Shown: positions 35,667 through 44,321, numbered from the stretch's first letter. The stretch is DNA of 64,000 nucleotides from Clostridium_AM sp900759715 (GCA_900759715.1 CAAEXF010000132.1:62001-126000); one strand, 5' to 3'. Notes: generated from the sequence alone by a model not told the origin. Program-made: numbers and translations.

Positions 35667-36843
35667 AGTACAGGACATACTCTTAAAATATGGGGATGAT
35701 TATATTAGAAAGCATAGGCTACCGCCACATTTGAGAAAAGTATTGAACAATATTAAGGCTTGCAGAACATCAGCATTAGGTGGTCATATAGATGAATGCG
35801 AAGCATGTGGACATATAAGAATTTCCTATAACTCCTGTAGAGATAGGCATTGTCCTAAATGTCAGACATTAGCTAAGGAGAGATGGATTGAGGATAGGAA
35901 AAATGATTTGCTACCTGTATCCTATTTTCATGTTGTATTTACAATCCCACATGAATTGAATTTTTTAATCATCACAAATCAAAAAGAGATGTATTCTATT
36001 TTGTTTAAGGCTACTTCGGAAACTCTACTAGAACTCTCAAGAGATAGAAAATATCTAGGTGGAGAAATAGGTTTTACCACTATACTTCATACATGGGGAC
36101 AAAATCTTATGAATCATCCTCATATTCATTGCATAGTTCCTAGTGGTGGATTATCCTTAGATGGCACCCGTTGGATAAGTTCTAGGAAAGACTTCTTCAT
36201 ACCTGTTAAGGTTCTATCGAAAAAGTTTCGTGGTAAGTTTCTATACTATCTTAAGAAAGAATACTATAACAATCCAAAATTGAAGTTTGTTAATGAAATT
36301 GAGGATTTGAAACACAAGGATATATTTCAATGTTTTGTAGATAAGCTCTATAAGAAAAACTGGATAGTTTATTGTAAACCTCCCTTCGGAAGTGCGGAGC
36401 ACGTTATTGAGTATCTAGGTAGATATACTCATAGGGTGGCAATTTCTAATAACAGAATTATAGCTTTGGAAAATGGATATGTAGTTTTCAAATGGAAAGA
36501 TTATAGTGACAATAATAAAGAAAAGTATATGACTGTTACAGCAGAGGAGTTTATACGTAGATTTATTATGCATATACTTCCCCAAAGATTTGTTAAGATA
36601 AGACACTATGGAATCTTAAGTAATCGAAATCGTACAGCTAAAATTAAAAAGTGCAAAAGGATTCTTAAAGGGTCAGTTTCAAAAAATGAACTTGTAGCTA
36701 AGTTAAGTGCAGCTGAGCTTCTTTTAAAGCTTACAGGAGTTGATATCAATATATGTCCTTATTGTAAAGGAAAAATGTCAACAAGAAGAAGATTAGAACC
36801 TAAAATTTGTGACCCACCAGATAAACCTGTAAAAACGGCATAA
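35659..36843 (+). CDS. tnpA: IS91-family HUH transposase
   Basis: A ~394-aa rolling-circle transposase. N-terminal zinc-binding cysteines/histidines (CEACGHIRISYNSCRDRHCPKCQ), the HUH motif in NHPHIHCIVPSGG, the likely catalytic Tyr in LGRYTHRVAIS, and a C-terminal CPYCKGKM are present. Start at ATG 35659 after AGGTG; the upstream in-frame GTG at 35650 is in the SD. Full length with no internal stop, so the element may still be active. Confidence 0.93.
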   Translation: MIEVQDILLKYGDDYIRKHRLPPHLRKVLNNIKACRTSALGGHIDECEACGHIRISYNSCRDRHCPKCQTLAKERWIEDRKNDLLPVSYFHVVFTIPHELNFLIITNQKEMYSILFKATSETLLELSRDRKYLGGEIGFTTILHTWGQNLMNHPHIHCIVPSGGLSLDGTRWISSRKDFFIPVKVLSKKFRGKFLYYLKKEYYNNPKLKFVNEIEDLKHKDIFQCFVDKLYKKNWIVYCKPPFGSAEHVIEYLGRYTHRVAISNNRIIALENGYVVFKWKDYSDNNKEKYMTVTAEEFIRRFIMHILPQRFVKIRHYGILSNRNRTAKIKKCKRILKGSVSKNELVAKLSAAELLLKLTGVDINICPYCKGKMSTRRRLEPKICDPPDKPVKTA

Positions 36844-37145
36844 AAAATACATACAAAAGTAGTTAAATATACTATGGGGAGGGGGGAAGAATGCCCTTTA
36901 ACAAGAAAAAATCATAAAAATATAGTTTGATTTAGGTTATTATTCCAATTTCCATGCTAAAATATAAGAGAGCGATAGCTCTATGGGGATAAGGAATTGA
37001 TTGAAAATCCATAGTGAGTGCCCCGCGGTATTCGTTCTATAATTTGTTTCTGAAATTGAGCAACTTTAGTAGCTAGCACCATTTAAGTATATATCTTAGG
37101 GTGCTAGTTTTTATCGGCTCAACTTCAGAATACAAATCTATTCAT

Positions 37146-37164
37146 ATTACGAATCAATATTTTT
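37146..37164 (+). terminator. Right half of the terminator split by IS insertion
   Basis: The exact inverse complement of 34595-34613, followed by TTATTAG. Confidence 0.75.
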
Positions 37165-37165
37165 A

Positions 37166-37386
37166 TTAGAGGACAATTGACAGAGGACAGAGGACAATGA
37201 TGGTAAGTTTTCTTCCTTACGTCAGAAAACTAATTTATTTTTTTAGGCTTGTTTTGCTAATGCAAAACATACCTTGCTCCTGCGAAACAAAAGAGTAAGA
37301 GTTTCTTTTAAATTAAAGATTTTTCGTAGTGTAGCGGAGAAAAATCCTCCTTCACTGTCCTCTGTCAATTGTCCTCTGTCCTCTAA
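37166..37386. mobile_element. MITE-like element with GAGGACA-rich inverted ends
   Basis: About 220 bp flanked by inverted repeats sharing GAGGACAATTGACAGAGGAC (left 37169-37188; right within 37353-37386), each built from iterated AGAGGACA units. No gene inside. The whole would fold into a long hairpin. It looks like a non-autonomous element. Confidence 0.7.
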
Positions 37387-37410
37387 AAAATAATACTTCG
37401 TATTATTTTT
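37386..37410 (-). terminator. Terminator hairpin downstream of the cheY-cheC-DGC operon
   Basis: AAAAATAATAC pairs with GTATTATTTTT around a TTC loop. A second hairpin (CACACT with AGTGTG, AAATTTA with TAAATTT) at about 37432-37474 lies closer to the gene and may be the first stop. Confidence 0.6.
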
Positions 37411-37498
37411 ACATTAAGTATTAAAGTAAAAAATGCACACTTCAAATTTAGTATCACCAGTAAATTTTAGTGTGTAAGTTAACTTTTTAGTTAGAACC

Positions 37499-38431
37499 CT
37501 ATATATCACAAAAGCAATTATCTTCCTCACCTTTATTTTTTGCAACATACATTGCTTTGTCAGCTTTTACGATTAATTCATCAATACTATCTCCATTCTT
37601 TGGATAAAAGCTAACTCCAATACTTAGCGATATATTTATTTGTTTTTCATTATTTATAATTTTGTTTTTATTATTAATAATTCTAGAAACTATGGCTTTA
37701 TAATTATCAAGGCTTTTTATATCCGGTAATAATATTAAAAATTCATCCCCACCATATCTAGCAACTACGTCGTTTTTTCTTGTAGCTTTGGTTAATATAT
37801 TGGCAACTCTAACAAGAACTCTATCACCTACTTCATGACCATATGTGTCATTTATGCTTTTAAATTTATTAACATCTATAAACATCAATCCTAACAAATT
37901 ATTGTTTCTTTTGGCACTATCTAAAAATTTCTCAGCATATTTATAAAATAATGTTCTATTTGCAACACCTGTTAATTTATCATAATAAGCTAAGTTTTCT
38001 ATAATCTTCTCTTTTTCTTTTAATTCTTTATTTAATTTATATAAATCATGAACATATTTTCTTAAATGCTCAATATGAAGAAATTGATTTGTTACATCAA
38101 TAAACTCAAGAAGAATAACATTTCTATCGTCACTTCTCAATTTACTTATTTTTAAATTTAATTTTTTATCACTGCTGATCAAATCCTTGTGCATAGCTGC
38201 CGAGAGAAACATTTTACATTCATTTTGCATTACATTTTGTATTAAATCTTTAAAATATTTCTTATTTAAACTTGGTAAAACGTTATATATATTGCTTTGA
38301 AGTGCATTCTCCAATTTTATACCAGTTAAATATTCCATATAATTATTCCAATATAATATTTCATATTTTTCATTTAATACTATAGTTCCTTCGTCTATGC
38401 AGTTTAATGTATCACGTAATATTTTATCCAT
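37499..38431 (-). CDS. PAS-GGDEF diguanylate cyclase
   Basis: A 310-aa cytoplasmic protein: a PAS domain (~1-118), a short coiled coil (~119-148) and a GGDEF domain (~150-308). The active site is intact, GGDEF at 227-231, and the allosteric inhibition site RxxD (RKND, 218-221) lies five residues before it. It should make c-di-GMP and be product-inhibited. It overlaps cheC by 8 bp and is third in an operon under a c-di-GMP-II riboswitch. Confidence 0.93.
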   Translation of the reverse strand: MDKILRDTLNCIDEGTIVLNEKYEILYWNNYMEYLTGIKLENALQSNIYNVLPSLNKKYFKDLIQNVMQNECKMFLSAAMHKDLISSDKKLNLKISKLRSDDRNVILLEFIDVTNQFLHIEHLRKYVHDLYKLNKELKEKEKIIENLAYYDKLTGVANRTLFYKYAEKFLDSAKRNNNLLGLMFIDVNKFKSINDTYGHEVGDRVLVRVANILTKATRKNDVVARYGGDEFLILLPDIKSLDNYKAIVSRIINNKNKIINNEKQINISLSIGVSFYPKNGDSIDELIVKADKAMYVAKNKGEEDNCFCDI

Positions 38432-39059
38432 TAAAATCGACTTCCATCATATATATTTTTTTCAATATCTCGTCTAAGAACTTTAATGTAAAATTAATTA
38501 CAATAGCTCCTTCAATCTTTGAATTTTCTATATTAAAGGTTACATATAGCATTAAAATGTATGTATATTCTTCATTTTCTATAAATTTTTCAATATCCAT
38601 TCTATTAAATACTTTTATTTCAGGTAACATATAATTAAACTTTATATTTATATAATTGCCAATTTCTCCAATAATAGAATTTAAAACTATATTTCCTACC
38701 TCTTTTATAATATCAAAATCTATATCTGTAAAATTTAAATCACAATATTCATCTTTGCTCTCCTCATGGAGACAAAGATTTATAAAATTCCTCATTTTAT
38801 CAGCGGGAAAAATCAAACTGGCTCTTCCTGCTGATCTTTCTTTAAAAGAAATTGAGGATACCATAATAGCGCCTTCTATTATATCATTGAAATATTTATC
38901 TAATTGAATTTTATTGTCTTTTATATCCAATATCTCTACATCAGGTACATTTAATAATATTTTTTTATCAATTATTTCTGAAAGGATACTAGCTGATTTA
39001 CCAACACTTATATTGAATAATTCTTTTAATATATCTTTTCTTAGTGTATTATCATTCAT
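38424..39059 (-). CDS. CheC-family CheY-P phosphatase
   Basis: A 211-aa CheC-like protein. Both phosphatase motifs are visible: KELFNISVGKSAS near the start and KEVGNIVLNSIIGEIGN at ~115-131, each with the Glu-x-x-Asn pair. CheC proteins remove phosphate from CheY-type receivers. Its partner is presumably the CheY-like protein whose gene overlaps by 4 bp upstream. No other chemotaxis gene lies in the window. Confidence 0.85.
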   Translation of the reverse strand: MNDNTLRKDILKELFNISVGKSASILSEIIDKKILLNVPDVEILDIKDNKIQLDKYFNDIIEGAIMVSSISFKERSAGRASLIFPADKMRNFINLCLHEESKDEYCDLNFTDIDFDIIKEVGNIVLNSIIGEIGNYINIKFNYMLPEIKVFNRMDIEKFIENEEYTYILMLYVTFNIENSKIEGAIVINFTLKFLDEILKKIYMMEVDFNG

Positions 39060-39427
39060 CTTAAATCATTCCTTATCATTTCACATATAAGTTTTGCTTT
39101 TTCTTCATTAAAAGGTTTATTTATAAATGACATTATACCTAATCCTTCTATCTCTTCTCTAACTCTTTTTTGTACATCAGCAGAGGCTACAATTATTTTT
39201 GCATCAGCCCTAAATTCTTTTATTAATCCTATCATGTCCTTTCCACTCATATTTGGCATCAATAAATCTACAAATGTATAATCTGGACTAATTCTTTTAT
39301 ATGCTTCTAGTCCTTCTTGTCCATCATTTGCAAAATAAATATCCACATCCTCTAAAAATTTTTTTATTAAATTAGCCATTGTTCTTTGAGAAAAATTTGA
39401 ATCATCAACAATCAAAATTTTTAACAT
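39056..39427 (-). CDS. CheY-like single-domain response regulator
   Basis: A 123-aa receiver with acidic pocket VDDSN, phospho-acceptor Asp in YTFVDLLMPNMSG (residue ~54), Ser/Ala in IIVASAD and Lys in FINKPF. No output domain. It is first in cheY-cheC-DGC; the stop and the cheC start overlap (ATGA). It may relay a signal to the diguanylate cyclase or to the motor; which one is inferred from context only. Confidence 0.92.
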   Translation of the reverse strand: MLKILIVDDSNFSQRTMANLIKKFLEDVDIYFANDGQEGLEAYKRISPDYTFVDLLMPNMSGKDMIGLIKEFRADAKIIVASADVQKRVREEIEGLGIMSFINKPFNEEKAKLICEMIRNDLR

Positions 39428-39469
39428 AATGAATTCCTCTCTTTTATTTGCAACTTTTTATAATAAATC

Positions 39470-39510
39470 TAAAAAAAAAACAACAATTAATTAATATTAA
39501 TTAATTGTTG
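39470..39510 (-). terminator. Riboswitch-linked terminator before cheY
   Basis: A 30-nt near-perfect palindrome CAACAATTAATTAATA/TATTAATTAATTGTTG (39510-39481) with a run of ten T on the minus strand. Its first CAAC overlaps the 3' end of the aptamer. Confidence 0.8.
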
Positions 39511-39585
39511 GCAGGGTGCACCACTAGCTCAAAATTCCTCAGGTGCCCACATAAAAGGAATTTTTCATTGCTTCCAACTTGCTAG
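39507..39585 (-). promoter_or_regulatory. c-di-GMP-II riboswitch
   Basis: On the minus strand the conserved c-di-GMP-II blocks appear in order: GTTGGAAGCAATGA, TGTGGGCACCTGA, AATTTTGAGCTAGT, GGTGCACCCTGCCAAC. These match the known Clostridium class II aptamer closely, including the GAG-CTAG pseudoknot region. It precedes a terminator and the cheY-cheC-DGC operon. Confidence 0.9.
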
Positions 39586-39822
39586 ATAATTCTTAAACAT
39601 ATTTACATAATTATATAAATATAAATATAAATTCATAATTATATAATTATTTATAATAATCAATGTAATTTTACTAAATAAAAACAAAAAAATCAACATT
39701 TAATATTTAATGATGTAAATTCCATCAAAAATATTCTAATTACTTATGTTACTTTTATTATATTAAAAAATCTATCTTTAATATAACTTAAAGCTAATAT
39801 AATTTCATATTTATGATAAATA

Positions 39823-39872
39823 AAATCACTCCCTACATTAATGCTGCATATTATTAGTATAGGGAGTGATTT
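39823..39872 (+). promoter_or_regulatory. Hairpin that buries the ribosome site of the next gene
   Basis: AAATCACTCCCTA (39823-39835) is a perfect 13-bp inverse complement of TAGGGAGTGATTT (39860-39872). The latter contains the SD GGGAGTG of the ATG at 39876. If transcribed, it would hide the SD. Confidence 0.65.
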
Positions 39873-39875
39873 ATC

Positions 39876-41192
39876 ATGCATCACAATAAAAAAAGATTTA
39901 ATTATAGAGACATGATTGCTGGTGTAGATGAGAAAATTCCCAATGAAAATGGGAAATCGATAATAGCTATAAATTTTGATAATGCAGCTACTACTCCTCC
40001 ACTTAATTCTGTTTTAGATGAAATAATGAATTTTTCAAAGTACTACTCATCAATTCACAGGGGGACAGGCTACAAATCTATATTTTCATCTAAAATTTAT
40101 GAGGATTCTAGAAAAATTGTGTGCGATTTTGTTCACTGCGATTATCATAAGAATACAGTTATTTATGTAAAAAACACTACTGAAGCTATAAATAAATTGT
40201 CCTATGCTGTTTCAACTATATATGAGGATTGTGTAATTCTAACAACAAGAATGGAGCATCACTCTAATGACTTACCTTGGAGAAATAAATTTAAAGTTGA
40301 TTATATAGACGTAGATGATTTTGGAAAATTGAAAATAGATGATTTAGAAAGTAAGCTTAAAGAATATAATGGAAAGGTTAAGCTTGTATGCGTTACAGGA
40401 GCTTCCAACGTTACTGGCTATAAAAATCCAATATATGAAATAGCTAGTATCTGCCATAGTTATGATGCAAAAATATTAGTAGATGGAGCTCAACTAGTAC
40501 CTCATTACCCTATTCGTATGAAATCCTCACGGAGGGAGAGATGTATAGACTTTCTTGCATTTTCAGCTCACAAAATGTATGCTCCTTTTGGGATAGGAGT
40601 TCTTATAGGACCTAAGGAATTTTTTTTACAGGCAGAACCAGATCACGTTGGTGGAGGTACTATAGATATAGTAACAGATGACTTTGTAACCTGGGCAGAT
40701 CCCCCTGATAAAAATGAGGCAGGAACTCCAAATATCATGGGAGTTATGGCTTTAACTGCTTCTATTAAAACACTTAAACATCTAGGTATAAAAGATATAG
40801 ATAAGCATGAAATGAACATTTACAATTATGCTTTAAGTAAACTGAGAGAAATACCAGAGATTACTATTTACTGTGATACTAGTGATGACTGTGATAAAGT
40901 TGCCATATTACCTTTTAATATAGAGGGTATTTATCATGAAGTTACAGCTAAGGAGTTATCCAGAATATCAGGAATCGCAGTGCGAAGTGGCTGTTTTTGT
41001 GCACATCCGTATATTAGAAGATTATTAAAAATTCCACTGGAGGAAATGGAGCATTATCAAAAAGACAAAAATTCAAGACGTCCAGGAATGGTTAGACTAA
41101 GCTTTAGCTTTTACAACACCTACTCTGAAGTAGATGTATTAGTTAAGACGATAAAGAAAATTGTAAAAAACAGATCTCATCTACAACAATAA
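39876..41192 (+). CDS. Class V aminotransferase / cysteine desulfurase-like protein
   Basis: A 438-aa PLP protein of the SufS/CsdA superfamily. It has NFDNAATTPP at the start, MEHHSNDLPW, VDGAQLVPH, the PLP lysine Lys233 in FSAHKMYAPFG and a cysteine-bearing loop AVRSGCFCAHPY, where the desulfurase nucleophile would lie. It is not next to sufB/iscU-type scaffold genes, so its sulfur acceptor is unknown. Length is a little above SufS. Expression may be limited by a hairpin over its SD. Confidence 0.82.
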   Translation: MHHNKKRFNYRDMIAGVDEKIPNENGKSIIAINFDNAATTPPLNSVLDEIMNFSKYYSSIHRGTGYKSIFSSKIYEDSRKIVCDFVHCDYHKNTVIYVKNTTEAINKLSYAVSTIYEDCVILTTRMEHHSNDLPWRNKFKVDYIDVDDFGKLKIDDLESKLKEYNGKVKLVCVTGASNVTGYKNPIYEIASICHSYDAKILVDGAQLVPHYPIRMKSSRRERCIDFLAFSAHKMYAPFGIGVLIGPKEFFLQAEPDHVGGGTIDIVTDDFVTWADPPDKNEAGTPNIMGVMALTASIKTLKHLGIKDIDKHEMNIYNYALSKLREIPEITIYCDTSDDCDKVAILPFNIEGIYHEVTAKELSRISGIAVRSGCFCAHPYIRRLLKIPLEEMEHYQKDKNSRRPGMVRLSFSFYNTYSEVDVLVKTIKKIVKNRSHLQQ

Positions 41193-41204
41193 AAATTAAT
41201 ATAA

Positions 41205-41235
41205 AAAGGTATACAAATCTTTCATGTATACCTTT
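41205..41235. terminator. Bidirectional terminator
   Basis: AAAGGTATACA pairs with TGTATACCTTT between convergent genes. Confidence 0.75.
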
Positions 41236-41246
41236 CTTTTGTTTTT

Positions 41247-41576
41247 CTATCTTTTTTCCATAAGTAATTCTCTTAGCTCTTCGAACTCTTCATTTCCATC
41301 TTTGTTAAACCAAATTTTTAACTCCTTAGCTTTTCCTTTAAAAATACTTGTAAGTGTTAACTTTTTATTAAATGGAATATGTAAGTATCCCTGAATAATT
41401 ATTGATCTTGCTGGTGCAAACTCTATATGATGTAAATCCATATCCTCAAATATTATTTCATCATAAGATTCCTCTAAGTTTTTATTAATAAACCCTTTAT
41501 TTTGAGCAACTCTCAATCTGTCTTCCAGCAGCATAGCATTCATATAGAGTCCTTTAAAAATTTTATTATTCTCCAT
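41247..41576 (-). CDS. Unknown 109-aa protein
   Basis: I do not recognise this family. It is a small soluble protein with a charged middle (NKNLEESYDEIIFEDMDLHHIEF) and a beta-like GYLHIPFNKKLTL. GGAGGGG precedes the ATG. It lies 17 bp after the metallophosphoesterase gene in the same direction and is likely co-transcribed with it. Confidence 0.7.
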   Translation of the reverse strand: MENNKIFKGLYMNAMLLEDRLRVAQNKGFINKNLEESYDEIIFEDMDLHHIEFAPARSIIIQGYLHIPFNKKLTLTSIFKGKAKELKIWFNKDGNEEFEELRELLMEKR

Positions 41577-41593
41577 GATTTCCCCTCCAAACC

Positions 41594-42289
41594 TTATTCT
41601 ACTCCAGTTCTTATGCTATTTATACAGCTATCATGTATTTTCTTTTCTTCCATTGCCCTTGCTGTTTTTTCATAATTGTAAGTAAATTCAACAATCTCAC
41701 TCTCAACCTTTTCTTTATCTATATTTATTATTAAATAAGTGCCATTAGGTCTTCCAATCTTCGGCTTACCTATACTTCCATCATTTAATAAAAGTTTACT
41801 ACCATAAAACTTTTTATATGGTATATGAGTGTGAGCACATACTAAAATATCCCCCTCAAATATTTCCATGACCTCTTCCGCTTCTCTAGAATCTTCCTTT
41901 AAATATTCATTTATTGTTCTTACACTTCCATGCACAAAGTATATCTTCTTATTCTCATATTCCAATACTATTTGTCTAGGCAGTGATCTTAAATATGCTC
42001 TATTTTCTTCTTCTAACTCTTTTGCTGCCCAAGGCATACAAAACTTATTTACTTCATTATCTCTAATGTAATTAAACTTTTCTTCCAAAACTGCTGCATC
42101 ATAATTGCCCAATATATTCATTATTCTTTGTTCTCTAATGAGTTCAACTATTTCATTGGGATAAGGTCCATATCCAACTAAGTCCCCTAAACAAACTATT
42201 GTATCAACCTTTGATTTTTCAATGCTTTCTAACGCAGCTTTTAACGCTTCTAAATTACCATGTACATCTGAAATTACCGCTATTTTCAT
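41594..42289 (-). CDS. Metallophosphoesterase (YfcE/MJ0936-like)
   Basis: A ~231-aa calcineurin-type phosphoesterase. Start at ATG 42289, 7 nt after GGAGG; the longer frame to 42334 lacks support. Metal-site motifs are ISDVHGNLEAL, CLGDLVGYGPYP, ILGNYD, VHGSVR and CAHTHIPY. Relatives act on phosphodiesters or diadenosine polyphosphates; substrate unknown. Confidence 0.9.
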   Translation of the reverse strand: MKIAVISDVHGNLEALKAALESIEKSKVDTIVCLGDLVGYGPYPNEIVELIREQRIMNILGNYDAAVLEEKFNYIRDNEVNKFCMPWAAKELEEENRAYLRSLPRQIVLEYENKKIYFVHGSVRTINEYLKEDSREAEEVMEIFEGDILVCAHTHIPYKKFYGSKLLLNDGSIGKPKIGRPNGTYLIINIDKEKVESEIVEFTYNYEKTARAMEEKKIHDSCINSIRTGVE

Positions 42290-42395
42290 AACTCTACCTC
42301 CCATCTGCAACTTATATTGTAAATTATACCACAAAATAATGTTATATCTAACAATAAATTTAGCTTTAGAATTAGCTATCTATAGGGAAATTAAT

Positions 42396-42688
42396 CAGAA
42401 AGTTAACTTATATAAAGGGATATGTTTCCAAAGCTGAAGGTAGATTTAAAAGCTTTGTGCCAGTCTTAGTAAAGAGTTTTAAGACAACCTTAGAACTTAG
42501 ATAGTGGTGAAAAGCCTAAATGGCTTTTCACGAGCGACTTGTCGATGCTAATTGATAAGTTGGTCCGACTAAGCATAGCGAGTTTATCTAAGTCTTAGGT
42601 CGTCTAAAACTTAAGCTTTAGACTGGCTAAAAGTTTTTAACGGACTGAAGCTTTGGAATCATATCCCGGCGTATAAGTTAACTTTCGG
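42396..42688. mobile_element. MITE, long form
   Basis: About 290 bp with inverted ends GAAAGTTAACTTATA (42398-42412) and TATAAGTTAACTTTC (42672-42686), extended imperfectly through GGGATATG-TTCCAAAGCT. No gene inside. The right part shares a 28-bp block (GCTAAAAGTTTTTAACGGAC...) with the short element at 57523-57627. Its centre holds a 10-bp hairpin with loop TAAAT (42507-42531). Confidence 0.7.
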
Positions 42689-42702
42689 ACTTAACCCTAA
42701 TG

Positions 42703-44022
42703 TTATTTTATATACTTTCCATATTTAAGAGGTTTGTTTTCCTCCCAGGGTTTATATTTATTTGCAAACTCCACTCTTTCTTGAAATGTTGGATGAGTAT
42801 AGTTCCAAAGTTTATATACCACTCCTGTAGTTGGCAATACGAGACTTTCTTCATGAAGTTTAATAGTTGATGATATTGACGCCTCATTATCTCTTGTAAG
42901 TTCTAATTCAAATCTATCTGCTTCCATTTCCGTATATCTGGAATAAGCATTAGACAATGGTGTACCTACAAATATAAAAATATTTACGAGCAATATTATA
43001 AGAGGAAGAGATGCTACATCATGAAGTTTAGTAAATCCAAATACCCCTCCAGATTTATCTAATATCCAAATTGCACTTTTATTAATTAAATAAAGAATTA
43101 ATATAAAGGAGGTTCCTGCAAAGATTATTGCCTTCCACACATGTCCCATCAGGTAGTGGCCCATTTCATGAGCTACAATACATAATACTTCTCTTTGATT
43201 AAGATTTTTAATTGTTGTATCCCAAAGAACTATTCTTTTAGTATTAAGCACCCCTGTCATATAAGCGTTCATTTCTTTTGTATCTACACTTTTATTTATC
43301 TGATAAACTTTACAATTCCCAATAGTTGTTTTACTTATTTCGTCATAGATTTTCTGCTCCAGCACTGTATCTTGCATCTTTTCATATTTATTGAAAAGAG
43401 GATCAATATATACTGGTGAAATAAAAGTCACAAAAAATATTATTGGAATTATTAATATTCCTAACTGTAGCCACCAATAACCTGGTGACTTCCTAATTAG
43501 TAAATAAGGAATCCAAATGAATAGCGCACCTGACAGTAATCCAATGGTATAAGTCTTTAAAAAATCACTAATCCATTTTGCCAGGGTTTGATTGGAAAGA
43601 CTGTAGGCATGTTTAAGCACATAACTGCTGTAGTAATCTAATGGCATCGTTAATAATGTACTTATGGTGTAATATAATGCAAAATACAATATAATAGTGG
43701 TCAAAAACATACTGCTTTTACTTTGTGCCCAGTTTCTTATAGAACATGATAATCGAGAAAATATAAATACAGCTGGAATAATCATACCTAAGATTATTCT
43801 TGTAACCCATACTGCTACTTTTTTTTGTTGATATTCTATAGCCTTCTCTGATGGCTTGGCAATCTGGCTATGATCTCCATTGTCCTTTCTGTACTCTGAT
43901 GAATATGTATAGTTTTGAACTAAACTTTTATTATTTTGCTCTTCAGTAATTTTTACACTAAATAAAAATCCAATCATTAAACATATAAATATAATTATTG
44001 ATACTGTAAGTTCCTTCTTCAT
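42703..44022 (-). CDS. M48-family membrane zinc metalloprotease (Ste24-like)
   Basis: A ~439-aa integral membrane protease. Start at ATG 44022 after GGGGG. Several transmembrane helices surround the zinc site HEMGHYLMGH; the third ligand is the Glu in RYTEMEADRFELELT. The order (N-terminal helices, YIDPLFNKYEKM, VYQINKSVDTKEMNAYMTG, then HExxH) is that of CaaX prenyl protease-like M48A proteins. In bacteria these take part in membrane protein turnover. It follows a MITE. Confidence 0.9.
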   Translation of the reverse strand: MKKELTVSIIIFICLMIGFLFSVKITEEQNNKSLVQNYTYSSEYRKDNGDHSQIAKPSEKAIEYQQKKVAVWVTRIILGMIIPAVFIFSRLSCSIRNWAQSKSSMFLTTIILYFALYYTISTLLTMPLDYYSSYVLKHAYSLSNQTLAKWISDFLKTYTIGLLSGALFIWIPYLLIRKSPGYWWLQLGILIIPIIFFVTFISPVYIDPLFNKYEKMQDTVLEQKIYDEISKTTIGNCKVYQINKSVDTKEMNAYMTGVLNTKRIVLWDTTIKNLNQREVLCIVAHEMGHYLMGHVWKAIIFAGTSFILILYLINKSAIWILDKSGGVFGFTKLHDVASLPLIILLVNIFIFVGTPLSNAYSRYTEMEADRFELELTRDNEASISSTIKLHEESLVLPTTGVVYKLWNYTHPTFQERVEFANKYKPWEENKPLKYGKYIK

Positions 44023-44321
44023 TATTACCCCCATAAATGTCCTTGCTAATATATTTTTAATATATGCTAGTTATCTTTCCTTTATCCTCATCATTCTCTC
44101 ACATTTTATATATTATCATATTTTAAAGTTGTACAGCTATGAATACCACTAATAAGCTGAGTGCCAAAGAAAAGTATCTATATAGACTTTCTGCTTTATT
44201 ACCCTATATATAAAGAATATTATATAGTAAAATGAAGATACTAAAATGAATTGGCATTGTAATTATTAATTATACATTTATATATTATGTAAATTTAAAA
44301 TACTTTGGAGGTGCTTAAAGT

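Larger units (their letters stand above)
34614..37145 (+). mobile_element. IS91-family element with tyrosine recombinase gene
   Basis: About 2.5 kb between the two halves of a split terminator. It carries a tyrosine recombinase and an IS91-type HUH transposase, overlapping in the same direction. Near its ends are imperfect inverted copies of TTATAGAACGAA(T)ACCGC (34618-34634 and 37025-37042), each with GAAC/GTTC, the tetranucleotide linked to IS91-family target choice. Hairpins sit near both ends (34703-34736 and ~37073-37109). No target duplication is seen, as expected for rolling-circle insertion. Exact ends are uncertain by tens of bases. Confidence 0.85.

Noticed and set aside
34614..37145. 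Integron or integrative phage reading because of the tyrosine recombinase
   Set aside because: No cassette, attC-like site or phage gene; the overlapping IS91 transposase explains the locus.
39590..39820. Additional promoter or RNA motif in the AT-rich stretch between the c-di-GMP riboswitch and the next gene
   Set aside because: Only AT-rich runs with several weak promoter-like words; none is convincing.
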